Positions 25,591 through 33,958 of a stretch of 64,000 bases of DNA are shown here, in pieces. The notes under the pieces were generated by a model. That model made no database searches. It saw nothing but the letters and a program-made list of their open reading frames with translations, and was not told the origin of the DNA. The translations under genes were made by a program, and so were the position numbers. Source of the stretch: Thermoanaerobaculia bacterium (lineage in GTDB: Bacteria; Acidobacteriota; Thermoanaerobaculia; Gp7-AA8); contig JADGNZ010000004.1 of the NCBI GenBank assembly GCA_017883205.1, positions 124,001-188,000 of the forward strand. The letters are read 5' to 3'. The first letter of the stretch is position 1, and every line of letters starts with the position of its first letter.

Positions 25591-26754
25591 TCAGTTGACG
25601 AGCATCAGGTTCAGCGGCTCGTCGGGCGAAACCTTCACCCGGGGCTCCCTTTCGATTGCGGCAAGCAGGAACGACATCTGGGTACTGTCTTCGGGATCAG
25701 CGCGCCGAACCAGCCGCTTGAAATTATCCGAGGATCGTTCGTAGTCGACCGAAGTCACCAGCTGATTTAAGAAATGGCTGCTGGCCGAGACCGGCGGGAG
25801 ACCCTTCAATCGCCGCAGATTCGTGAATCCGTAATCCGGAACGCCCACAGGCTGACGAGTCCACGCTTTCCCCCGAGGCGGCCGGAAGCTCAGTAGCTCG
25901 TCATTCTTCACTTTGCGCCAAAGCAATTCTCCAAGCCCCTGCAGAAGCTCTTCTTTCCAGGGAGCATCGATATCGACCTTGCGGCTCAGCTCCTCCCCCT
26001 CCGTTGGTCCACCGGACAGGCTCCCGATGAATTGGCGGGTATAGCGCCGCTGCTTCTCTCCGTATAGAAGCTCGTGGCGGAGCCACAAGAGCAGGAGCGG
26101 ACTCTTGCGCACGTCTTCCGCGGTGAAGCCAGGGAACTCGCCGGTGCAGTAGAAGGCAGTCAGCGTCGCGAAAAATTCGGGCGACTGCACCTCCAGCGAC
26201 GGATCGAATCGCCGGAATTCCGCGACGTTCGATTCGTGATAGCTGGTCGTCAGCCCGCGATTCATCATGGATGTCCCGATGTCGCAGATCGTATTGAGGT
26301 TGACGGTACTCAGATACCAGTAGTCGACTCCCACCGTCGCAGCGGCTTCCGTGAGAAGGTGACAGAAGACGAAGTCTTCAAAATTTTCCGCGGTGATCGG
26401 CGCACGGCCATATCCGAGATTCGGTGCTAAATGATGGATCGCGTGAAATGACCAGACGTGCAGATAGTCGTGTACGGCGAAGAGCAACTCGGTCACCAGG
26501 TTGTCGTTGACGTTGAGCTCACGCGCCGAACCGGCCGGACTCCGAAGGAAGTCGCTGAGTACCGAATGTCTCGGGACAAAGACCCGTGACGTGAACGGGT
26601 TGAATCCACCCATCGAGCCCTTCAGATAGTCGTTGTAGACCCAACGTTGATCGACTCCCCGGATGCAGATGCTGACCGCCGGATCTGCGAGGAACTGTCC
26701 AAGCAGCGGAATGTGTAGAAGCGACTCTCTGTGAAGTGTCTTTCGACGAGCCAA
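25591..26754 (-). CDS. Unrecognised His-rich helical protein beside the lanthipeptide cluster
   Basis: 387 residues, no family recognised, no signal peptide or clear membrane helix. A striking cluster lies at residues 89-108: Glu89, His95, His99 (HDYLH), His104, His107 and His108 (HAIHH). It is followed by Glu123, Glu126, His132 and Glu136 (CHLLTEA) and Asp144. Spacing on predicted helices would suit a di-metal, perhaps di-iron, helical-bundle enzyme. Translation starts with TTG at 26754 after GGAGGA. The gene is convergent with the lanthipeptide operon, 59 bases from its end. A tailoring enzyme for the peptide is possible but unproven. Confidence 0.7.
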   Translation of the reverse strand: MARRKTLHRESLLHIPLLGQFLADPAVSICIRGVDQRWVYNDYLKGSMGGFNPFTSRVFVPRHSVLSDFLRSPAGSARELNVNDNLVTELLFAVHDYLHVWSFHAIHHLAPNLGYGRAPITAENFEDFVFCHLLTEAAATVGVDYWYLSTVNLNTICDIGTSMMNRGLTTSYHESNVAEFRRFDPSLEVQSPEFFATLTAFYCTGEFPGFTAEDVRKSPLLLLWLRHELLYGEKQRRYTRQFIGSLSGGPTEGEELSRKVDIDAPWKEELLQGLGELLWRKVKNDELLSFRPPRGKAWTRQPVGVPDYGFTNLRRLKGLPPVSASSHFLNQLVTSVDYERSSDNFKRLVRRADPEDSTQMSFLLAAIEREPRVKVSPDEPLNLMLVN

Positions 26755-27145
26755 CCTTGATTCCTCCTGCCTCTCTCAGCACCGGTTCATTACCGAGTCG
26801 CGAACGACTTCGCAGCGAGAGTGATTGTACGCGGATTCCGAACTTCAAACCTGGCCGGGCCGATGTTGACTGTTCCTGCACGACAGCGCGGCCGCTACCA
26901 CGCTGTCGCGGCATCTCACCGTGTGACCCTCGCGCGGTAATCGTTTTTCGTAGGACCGGAGCGTCCTGCATTCCGCCCGGCCTGCTCGCTCGTGAAAGCA
27001 GCCGCATTCCATGCGTTCCCCGGCATAAGCGGCAGAGTCGTCTGGCCGTCGTCGAGGCCGTAAGACGCATCGTTAGAGGTCGGGCCCCTCCTTCGTCTCA
27101 ACCTGCTCGCTCCGATCACAGCAGTTGAGAACATGAGGAGACATC

Positions 27146-27432
27146 ATGTCCACTTCAAATGAAGTTTCCGTTACACCCCACAGCAGTCGTATGCCGATTC
27201 CGCGCTGGCGCTCGTCGAAGAGCTTCGGGCCATGAGGGACAAGATCCCCAATTTGGTAATCCCGGAGACCAGAAACAGACGCCGGCGGCTGTCGGTCGCC
27301 GCCTCGGTTCCGCCGGAGTTTGTCGAGCTGACGTCGATGGCGGTCAAGACCCACGCGCCACTGGTCCGAGGAGGAGGCCAGGATCTGGCGCAGAAAAGCG
27401 ATCTGAAGGGCATGTTTGAAGAGGGGAAGTAG
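27146..27432 (+). pseudogene. Frameshifted small protein gene
   Basis: An ATG at 27146 has an excellent ribosome-binding site (GAGGAG) but the frame closes after 29 codons (MSTSNEVSVTP and onward). The -1 frame from about 27163 carries a protein-like stretch, ADSALALVEELRAMRDKIPN and then a basic segment and PPEFVELTSMAV, to a stop at 27430. Joining them at the run of four C residues near 27172 would give about 95 residues. It may be a decayed gene, an assembly error or, less likely, programmed frameshifting. The upstream region 26755-27145 shows no gene. Confidence 0.5.
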
Positions 27433-27859
27433 GGTCACACCTTTGGTCGTCGGTCGCTTCGTGCCTTTCTGTCGTAAGTGACACGCAGGGAGTTGGATTA
27501 CATCATCGGCCAAAATCCAAGAACACGATCCTCGCGAAAGTTGCGAGGCGGAGAAGCGGCGTGGTTGCAACAACTTAGGCCCGAAATCGAGTTTGCGTGT
27601 GCGCGACGTTCTTCCCGTCGCCGTCGGCGCAAGTCGATGAATCTGCGCGAGTTATGTGCGATTTCGATGGGACTTGCGAGGGCCGAAGGTCTGACGCCAC
27701 GAGGAATCGCCTTTAATCTCGCAGCGCAAGCTATTGGGTGACATGAAGGTGCACGAGACGCCTACGTTCCTGCGACGGAAGCCAGGACAGCTTGATCTGG
27801 CCTGAAGTAGCGGCGGCATTGCCCTCGCACTCTGGACTTTCGTATATCCGCGCGGCGAT
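27433..27859. other. Intergenic stretch without convincing gene
   Basis: Open frames exist on both strands (for example a GTG-started 87-codon frame at 27478-27741), but they have atypical composition, no good start signal and no recognisable similarity. Nothing supportable is seen here. Confidence 0.5.
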
Positions 27860-28160
27860 TTACTCACTCCTTCGGATCTCCTCCAGCCAGCCCCAGACGG
27901 CTGCGCCGATGCCGGGGATGTCGCGCTCGAGGCCGGCGACGTCGGCGATTGACAGGTGTTCCGCGAGGTGGAGCTCTCGAGGTAGTCGTTCAGGCTCACC
28001 GCTCTTCTTCCGGCGCGCCGGCGTTAGCCTTCGCGACCTGTTTCTCGAATGCCCGCACGAGGAACCGCGGGAGCTCGATCTCGATCCTGTCCCTTCCGAG
28101 CAGATCCTCCTGGCCGCCAAACCGGATTACGTTCTCCATGTCCGAACTTCGATCAGTCAT
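27860..28160 (-). pseudogene. Frameshifted antitoxin-like gene
   Basis: From ATG 28160 the frame reads MTDRSSDMENVIRFGGQ and then RIEIELPRFLVRAFEKQVA, NAGAPEEER, then stops. The continuation SLNDYLES is in a second frame and HLSIADVAGLERDIPGIG...WGWLEEIRRSE in a third, ending at 27860. Together they give a coherent small protein of about 95 residues resembling antitoxin-type proteins (NAGAPEEERV-SLNDYLE and a C-terminal helical part). Two single-base frameshifts are needed, so it is inactive or mis-sequenced. It is divergent from an XRE regulator, 39 bases away. Confidence 0.6.
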
Positions 28161-28199
28161 GGCCCGACGCTGATCACCACAACTTAAGATGGTGGCATC

Positions 28200-28472
28200 A
28201 TGCTCACAACTTTAGCGTGGAATGCAAAGGTGCAGACCGTTGCCGCGCTCTTCGGATCCACCCTCCGTGAAGTCCGTCAGGAGCATGGGTTGTCGCAGGA
28301 GCGCCTCGCCGAAATGACGGGCGTGAGCACGAACTTCGTGGGTGAGATGGAGCGCGGTCTGAAGGCTCCGGGACTCGGAGTCATCGTGCGTCTCAGCCTG
28401 GCGTTGGGCGTCTCGGTGCACGACTTACTGCGAGACTTCACCGATGCCAGAGTGCGGCGCCTGCGGCTTTAG
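28200..28472 (+). CDS. XRE-family helix-turn-helix regulator
   Basis: 90 residues. The Cro/C1-type helix-turn-helix spans about residues 20-75: LREVRQEHGLSQERLAEMTGV, then TNFVGEMERGLKAPGL and LSLALGVSVHDLL. It is likely a dimeric repressor of its own divergent promoter. The 39 bases between it and the antitoxin-like pseudogene contain a small imperfect repeat (CCAC...TGGTGG) that could be the operator. The partner gene has decayed, so this may be an orphan. Confidence 0.85.
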   Translation: MLTTLAWNAKVQTVAALFGSTLREVRQEHGLSQERLAEMTGVSTNFVGEMERGLKAPGLGVIVRLSLALGVSVHDLLRDFTDARVRRLRL

Positions 28473-28484
28473 ATGAGTCATGAA

Positions 28485-28514
28485 ACCCGGGCGCGCCTGC
28501 GAACGCGCCCGGGT
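28485..28514. terminator. GC-rich hairpin matching the one at 55659
   Basis: ACCCGGGCGCG-CCTGCGAA-CGCGCCCGGGT has an 11-bp perfect stem. It can terminate the XRE gene from one side. Its stem is nearly the same as the terminator after the orphan gene at 55069-55638. Confidence 0.7.
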
Positions 28515-28531
28515 CCACAAACTTCTCTACT

Positions 28532-28630
28532 CTACGATTTCGGTGCCGTGGACGTTTCGTGGGCGGCTGGCGGAGCCGGCGGCGCAGGCGGTGTCGCCTT
28601 CTCGGGACATTCCGAAGTGTCGCGCTTGAA
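28532..28630 (-). pseudogene. Possible C-terminal remnant of the orphan family of 1051 and 55069
   Basis: The minus-strand frame ending at 28532 reads CPEKATPPAPPAPPAAHETS and then TAPKS-stop, close in composition to the Pro/Ala/Thr tails of the proteins at 1051-1632 and 55069-55638. It is placed between a 21-bp array and a GC hairpin, in the same order as the locus at 54-55.7 kb. The gene body is missing. The call rests on composition and context only. Confidence 0.35.
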
Positions 28631-28663
28631 GCAACGTGCGCGGCAAGAGCGCGCGGAGTGCGT

Positions 28664-28835
28664 AGCGTTGCCGCGCTGGGGCGAAGCGTTGCTACGCTCG
28701 GGCAAAGCGTTTCTACGCGGGGACGCAGCGTTACCACCCGGACTGCGCAGCGTTGCTATACGGAGCGTGGAGCATTGCTACGCGGAGGGCGCAACATTGC
28801 TGCGCGGAGACGGAGCGTTGCCGCATGCCGCGTTC
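28664..28835. repeat. Minisatellite 2, 21-22 bp unit, about eight copies
   Basis: Units such as AGCGTTGCTACGCGGGGAC plus two bases repeat about eight times with slight decay. A second small group of 21-bp units (GCGCAGACCTCGCGGCGTAT plus one base) lies at about 28890-28955. No gene is recognised across 28640-28950. Confidence 0.85.
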
Positions 28836-28954
28836 GGACGTGTGCATCCAGCGCGCAGCGTTGCGACGCGGGAGAGTGCGCACGCGCCGCACGGCGCAGA
28901 CCTCGCGGCGTATACGGCATACCACGCGGCGTATGGCGCAAACCTCGCGGTGGC

Positions 28955-29053
28955 GGAAGGGGTCAGGTCGAAACCGAAACTGACGACACCTCGCTACGAA
29001 CATTCCGCTCGATGCAGGCCGTCGTCAGTTTCGGTTTCGACCTGACCCCTTCC
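28955..29053. repeat. REPIN/MITE-like perfect inverted repeat A
   Basis: Arms of 33 bp (28955-28987 and 29021-29053) are perfect complements, beginning GGAAGGGGTCAGGTCGAAAC, around a 33-base centre. The GGGGTCAG terminal motif is shared with the element at 56079-56173. It lies just after the stop of the IPTL-CTERM gene. Confidence 0.9.
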
Positions 29054-29057
29054 TGCT

Positions 29058-29594
29058 CTACGTCCGCAACTTCAGCGCCGCCATTCCGGCCAACGCCGCG
29101 GCGAGCGCGAACAGCATCCACACAGACAGCGTGGGGACAGCGCTCACTACCGTGAGTGTTGCGGTAGCAGGACCGCCGGCAGGAGTCCCGGTAGCGGTGA
29201 CCTGCGACGTGGTGTTTAGATGCGGGCCGAGCGCGGTTCCCTGGACTCTCACGATGATGGTGCACGACTGTCCCGCTGTCAGCGTATTTGAGGTACTCGA
29301 AAACGTGCCGGTACCGGGGTTGATCGAGAAGATCCCACCGCCGACGGCGAGCGTGCTGCACGTACCGCCGAGCTGCGTGATGAGAGCAACCCCTGCCGGC
29401 ATCGTGTCGCTGAACTGAACATTGGTGATGGGGAAGGCGTTCGGATTGGTGACCGTAATGGTCGAATCCGAAGTGCCGTTGAGCGCGACGATCGATGGGT
29501 TGAAGTCCTTCGTGATCGTGGGAGGGAGAGCCTGCGCAAACGCAGGCACGGCGAACGACGTCAGGAAGAGCGCTGCAAGCAACAATCGTTTCAT
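29058..29594 (-). CDS. Secreted IPTL-CTERM protein
   Basis: 178 residues. Signal peptide (MKRLLLAALFLTSFAVPAFA), then one immunoglobulin-like DUF11/DUF7933-type domain (TKDFNPSIVALNGTSDSTIT, NPNAFPITNVQFSDTMPAG). At the C-terminus is an IPTL-CTERM signal: VPTLSVWMLFALAAALAG followed by a basic end. Such tails are proposed to direct sorting and processing in exosortase/rhombosortase-like systems, none of which is seen in this window. Usually several Ig-like repeats precede the tail; this protein has only one, so it may be a minimal surface or spore-coat-type protein. Confidence 0.88.
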   Translation of the reverse strand: MKRLLLAALFLTSFAVPAFAQALPPTITKDFNPSIVALNGTSDSTITVTNPNAFPITNVQFSDTMPAGVALITQLGGTCSTLAVGGGIFSINPGTGTFSSTSNTLTAGQSCTIIVRVQGTALGPHLNTTSQVTATGTPAGGPATATLTVVSAVPTLSVWMLFALAAALAGMAALKLRT

Positions 29595-29642
29595 GGATCA
29601 CGATTATTGATCGAATCGGCGGCTCGAGAGGCACAGAATCGC

Positions 29643-32600
29643 TCACTGCCAACTCTCCGGAAACCATGCCGGCAGGTTACTCGGCGGCGGTTTGGCCAGC
29701 AGCCGCCTCTGGTGGTGTGCGGTCACCTGGCTGACAAATGCTTCGAGAGCCATACGCCGGGAGGGGTCGTCGCCGCCCGCATAGACGGCGCTCATGATCG
29801 GGATGTCGTTGTAGTCGTGCCGGATGTTCTCGATGATGGCTGTGGAGGCGTTCCCGACCATGCAGTTGAAGCAGATGGCGTTGATGATGCCATCCGCGCC
29901 ATGCTGCGCGAAGTCGACGATCTTGGCCACGTTGGTGAAGAGCAGCTCATGCCACTCGTTCGGCATGTAAGGAGCGGTCAGCTTCCTCATCTGCAGGTAA
30001 CCGGGCTCGTCTTCGCGCGTCACACGCCCGTCCACGACCTGGCGGATCCGCCATTGATGGATCGCGCGCCGCACGGCGATCGAGCCATGGAGCAGCAGGC
30101 TCGGAAGGTCGAGCGCTTCAACACTCTGGCTGAGGCTCCGCGAGATCCCGAAGTCGACGAGATCGATCTGGAACGGCGACGGCCACACTTCGACTCCATG
30201 TTCTTCCAGCCAGAGGAACAGGCCGTTATTCGCCACGGCGTTCGTCTTGGTGTAGATGTCGCCAGCCAATCCGATGATGGGCCGGTCACCTCGAGGATGG
30301 ATCGGAATTGCGGAGAGTTGATTCAACGACTCATCGAGAGCAGTGAGGACATTGCCACCGGCCACGGAGGCTTCGATCCGCGCGAGGTTGCGCGCATGGA
30401 CCGCATCGGTCCTTCCCTTCTCCCGCTCGTAAGGCCGGATCTGGCAGACGGCCTTGACGAGTAGCTCGATGGAAAGAAGCGCGAGATAGAAGCGCTCCAG
30501 CGCTTCGATGGGGTACGCCTTCATCAGATCGTCGCTGGACGGAGTGGAAACGGTGATGTTCCGGATGCCGAGGTCGGACAGGAGCAGCCGCAGTCCGCGC
30601 CCGTATTCATGGATAAGACACGGAAGGCTCGCTCCGGGGAAGAAGAACGTGACGCGATCGCCGTTGCTTCGCCGCGCCAGGTCGATCAGATCGCCGGCGA
30701 TCATCGAGTAGGCGTGACACTCCTTTCCGGATAAGCGGTCGCCGAGCCCGCAGATGGCGGGAGTGGGTGGTGGAAGCACCGCGGCGTCGCAGCCGAGAAA
30801 CCGCAGGAGGCCGCTGAAGGCGTAGGAATGATCCGCGAAGTAGGGGATCCGCACGATCGAGCCGGGTGCGGGAAGTGCGCTCACGCCGGAGAGGGCCGCT
30901 GAAGTGACCTGCCCGACGGCTGGGCCGCAGTCCGCCTCGATCTGATCGAGAAACGCTTCGATCCGGGTGATGACGCCGGCTTCGCCACGATGCTCGTCGA
31001 ACTCGAGGACGAGGTGCGGCGTGTTGCGTAACGTCTCCTCCTCGATCTGGTGCAGGGCGAACGCATCGGGACCACAGCCAAAGTTCGACACGATGACAGG
31101 CCGCAGCTCGTCGCGTCCGGCCAGGAGCTCCGCGGACGAGCTCATGTCCGTCGAGTAGCGCCAGGGGAACGCCGTGGCCGCATCCTCCTTCGCGAAAGGA
31201 AGGAACTTCTGCGGTATGGCCAGGACGCCCTTGCGGCGGAGCCGTTCGAAGAGCGAGAGATTCAGCCAGCCGTCGAACGTGTTGTACGGCTTGCCGAGGA
31301 TCGCGAAGGCGTGACGGAATTGGTGCTTCTCCAGAAGATCCAGGGCACGTTCCGAGAATTCTTCGTCAACCTCCCGTTGGGCGCGCCAGCCCTCGAGCCA
31401 GGCGTCTTCTATCTCGGTACGCGTGGCTCCCAGAAGATCCTCATGCACAGCGAAGCCATCCAGGAAGGTTTCGACATCGTGCAGCGAGATGACCGGCGAG
31501 AGAAGACGCCCATTCCCCTTCGAGCTGATCATGAAGGGAACAGCCATCGTGTAGGGACAGGGATAGGAATGCGACGGATCGTGACCCGGCAGATGGATGA
31601 CGGACGGGAGGAAGACGAAATCGACGCCGCGCTGCAGGAGCGTGTGAACGTGCCCGGCCGCAAGCTTGATGGGCAGACAGACACCAACCGCGAGATGCTT
31701 CAGGCCCGCACGCAATGTTTCCTCTGACGAAGGCGGCGAGAGCACCGGCCGATGCCCAAGCGTCTTGAAGAACGTTGCCCAGAACACGAAGGTCTCGAAG
31801 GTGATCGACGCGCGCGGGATACCGATGCGCAGGCCTGAATCGGAACCGGTGTCGAACGCTGCCTGGCATCGTTCGGTGTACTCCTCGGCCAGGTTCGGCG
31901 GCAGGTCCGCCGATTGGTCCAGAGCACTCCGGTTCGTATAGCGCTCGCACGTGTCGCCGAAGAAGGCGCGCTCCTTCCCGACCTTCACGACGTTGACCTC
32001 GCATCGATTCGAGCATTGGCGGCACTCGAAGGAGCGCAATGCCGGCTGGCTGTCGGCGGCGATGGTCCGGAAGCTCGATGTTCCCTTGTTGGCCTGCATG
32101 GCCGCGATCGCCGCGCCGATCGCGCCCGAAATGCGGTTGTAGGGATGCACGTGAACGGGACGCTCGAGGGCGCACTCGAAGGCGGCCACTACCGCCTCGT
32201 TGGAGGCCACGCCTCCCTGGAAGACGATGGAGTTGCCGATCCGGCGTGAGCCGACGACCTTCTCCAGATAGTTCCTTACGATCGAATGGGCCAGACCCGC
32301 GCAGACGTTCTCGGCGCTGGCGCCCTCATGCAATGCCCCCACGACCTCGGTCTCCATGAACACCGTGCAGCGCGTGCCGAGGTCGAGCGGCGCGGTGGCC
32401 GAGAATGCGCGACGGGCGAAATCATCGACGATGGCCACGTCCATCTCACGAGCCTGTTCCTCCAGAAACGAACCGGTGCCGGCCGCGCAGATCTTGTTCA
32501 TCGCAAAATCGCTGATGGCCCCGTTGCGCATGGAGATGAACTTCGAGTCCTGTCCGCCGATCTCCAGAATCGTGTCGGCATCGGGCACGTACGCGCGTGC

Positions 32601-33746
32601 TCCAAGAGCCTGACAGGTGATCTCGTTCTTGACCACGTCGGCGCCGATCAGTCGGGCGGCCATATGCCGCCCACTTCCGGTCGTGCCACAGCCTGCGATG
32701 GTCAAACCGCCGGGAAACCGCGATTGCAGCATGGCCAGGCCGTCCCGCAAAACATCGACCGGGCGTCCACGCGTTGGCAGGTAGATCGAGGAAAGAAGGA
32801 CGCCCTCCCGATCGAGAAGGACCAGATCGGTGCTGACGGAGCCGACGTCGATGCCGAGGAAGGCCTCGACCGGCTCTTTGCGGATATCTTCCGGCTCGAT
32901 CTTCCGTTCCATCGCGGCCCGTTGGCCAAGAGTCGGAACCGTCTGTCGTCGGGACGTCGATTCGACAAGCATCCCCGTCACCAGATCCCGGATTTGTTCG
33001 AGCTCGATCGGAGTGCCGGCCGCGCTGGCCACTGCCGCACCCATCGCCCCTTCCAATCCCGGGTGCAACGACTGCAGGACGTCCTCGGGCGCGATGGAGA
33101 GAGTCTCGCGAAAGGCGCGCATCACGCCGGCGTTCCGCGCACAACCTCCGGCGATCAGCACGGGAGCAACGGCTTCCCGTCCTTTCAGGAGCGTGGTCAG
33201 AGCGTTGCGGGAGATGGCCAGGCAGAGACCGTAGGCGATCTCCGCTACGGGGGTTCCCTTCTGCTGGAGATGAATCATGTCGGACTTGGCGAAAACGGAG
33301 CAGCGGCCGGCAACCGTGGCGCCGCTCTTCGCTTCGAGGCTGAGAGCCGAAAGATGTTCGATCGTCAGTTCCAGGCGTTTGGCCTGTTGCTCGAGAAAGG
33401 AGCCGGTTCCCGCCGCGCAGGCCTCGTTCGTGGCGAAATCAACCGGCTCTCCATCTTCGCCGAGGAGTAGAAACTTGGAGGTCTGCCCGCCGATCTCGAT
33501 GACGCTTCGCGCTGCCGGATACATCAGGCGCGCCCCGCGCCCGATCGTGAGCAGCGCGTTGGAGGCGATTCCAAAGGCAAAGCGCTGGCCCGGATAGCGG
33601 CCATGGATGTCGTCGAGAAAGAGGTCGATGGCCGCACGACCGCCGCGTTCTTTTCGGCAGTAGAGCGTCAGCTCCGGCCGCGATCCCTCATCGAGGAGCA
33701 CAGCCTTGGTGTAGATGGAGCCGAAATCGAAGCCGATCGACCTCAT
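29643..33746 (-). CDS. Giant acyl-CoA dehydratase activase-related protein
   Basis: 1367 residues. Two ASKHA ATPase domains in tandem (GFDFGSIYTKAVLLDE at the start, then GIDVGSVSTDLVLLDREG near residue 305), each with IEIGGQ and an NxxCAAGTGSFLE loop whose Cys can ligate a bridging [4Fe-4S] cluster. A CxxC-type region (ECRQCSNRCEV) and a DUF2229 / 2-hydroxyacyl-CoA dehydratase-like part follow (SGKEC, ICFNCMVGNAS). Relatives activate radical-type dehydratases by ATP-driven electron transfer. The fused layout is typical of this large family, whose substrate is unknown. It is a single gene without dehydratase subunits nearby. It starts 212 bases from a divergent gene. Confidence 0.92.
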   Translation of the reverse strand: MRSIGFDFGSIYTKAVLLDEGSRPELTLYCRKERGGRAAIDLFLDDIHGRYPGQRFAFGIASNALLTIGRGARLMYPAARSVIEIGGQTSKFLLLGEDGEPVDFATNEACAAGTGSFLEQQAKRLELTIEHLSALSLEAKSGATVAGRCSVFAKSDMIHLQQKGTPVAEIAYGLCLAISRNALTTLLKGREAVAPVLIAGGCARNAGVMRAFRETLSIAPEDVLQSLHPGLEGAMGAAVASAAGTPIELEQIRDLVTGMLVESTSRRQTVPTLGQRAAMERKIEPEDIRKEPVEAFLGIDVGSVSTDLVLLDREGVLLSSIYLPTRGRPVDVLRDGLAMLQSRFPGGLTIAGCGTTGSGRHMAARLIGADVVKNEITCQALGARAYVPDADTILEIGGQDSKFISMRNGAISDFAMNKICAAGTGSFLEEQAREMDVAIVDDFARRAFSATAPLDLGTRCTVFMETEVVGALHEGASAENVCAGLAHSIVRNYLEKVVGSRRIGNSIVFQGGVASNEAVVAAFECALERPVHVHPYNRISGAIGAAIAAMQANKGTSSFRTIAADSQPALRSFECRQCSNRCEVNVVKVGKERAFFGDTCERYTNRSALDQSADLPPNLAEEYTERCQAAFDTGSDSGLRIGIPRASITFETFVFWATFFKTLGHRPVLSPPSSEETLRAGLKHLAVGVCLPIKLAAGHVHTLLQRGVDFVFLPSVIHLPGHDPSHSYPCPYTMAVPFMISSKGNGRLLSPVISLHDVETFLDGFAVHEDLLGATRTEIEDAWLEGWRAQREVDEEFSERALDLLEKHQFRHAFAILGKPYNTFDGWLNLSLFERLRRKGVLAIPQKFLPFAKEDAATAFPWRYSTDMSSSAELLAGRDELRPVIVSNFGCGPDAFALHQIEEETLRNTPHLVLEFDEHRGEAGVITRIEAFLDQIEADCGPAVGQVTSAALSGVSALPAPGSIVRIPYFADHSYAFSGLLRFLGCDAAVLPPPTPAICGLGDRLSGKECHAYSMIAGDLIDLARRSNGDRVTFFFPGASLPCLIHEYGRGLRLLLSDLGIRNITVSTPSSDDLMKAYPIEALERFYLALLSIELLVKAVCQIRPYEREKGRTDAVHARNLARIEASVAGGNVLTALDESLNQLSAIPIHPRGDRPIIGLAGDIYTKTNAVANNGLFLWLEEHGVEVWPSPFQIDLVDFGISRSLSQSVEALDLPSLLLHGSIAVRRAIHQWRIRQVVDGRVTREDEPGYLQMRKLTAPYMPNEWHELLFTNVAKIVDFAQHGADGIINAICFNCMVGNASTAIIENIRHDYNDIPIMSAVYAGGDDPSRRMALEAFVSQVTAHHQRRLLAKPPPSNLPAWFPESWQ

Positions 33747-33783
33747 CTACTAATTTGATTCTTTCCGTAGGCTCGAACCAAGA

Positions 33784-33815
33784 GCGTGGATCACAGTCGC
33801 CTGTGACGCCAAAGG
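33784..33815. promoter_or_regulatory. Palindromic sequence in divergent promoter region
   Basis: TCACAG-TCGC-CTGTGA is followed by GTGATCAC nearby, between the activase and hydrolase-like genes. It could be an operator, but its half-sites point outward compared with a Crp box. Confidence 0.3.
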
Positions 33816-33958
33816 TGATCACGTGGCCTCGCCGGGCAGATCGTGCTTCGGTTTTCATCTGCGTCTATCTGCGTCATCTGCGGATCCGTGACGATGCGGT
33901 GAAGTCTTCGAACCGCCACTTGTTCGCGCGGCAATGGCAGCCTTAACCTCGTCGCGAG

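Noticed and set aside
13669-26754. Lanthipeptide cluster as a tRNA-integrated island
   Set aside because: No repeat of the tRNA 3' end and no integrase gene were found downstream; adjacency alone is not enough.
27478-27741. GTG-started 87-codon gene
   Set aside because: Arg-rich low-complexity middle, no ribosome-binding site and no similarity to known proteins.
28473-29155. Several 60-200 codon frames between the XRE gene and the IPTL-CTERM gene
   Set aside because: They run through minisatellite and hairpin DNA and encode low-complexity Arg/Ala text without start signals.
33784-33799. Crp operator before the activase/hydrolase pair
   Set aside because: Half-sites are reversed (TCACA...TGTGA) relative to the consensus, so it is kept only as a low-confidence palindrome.
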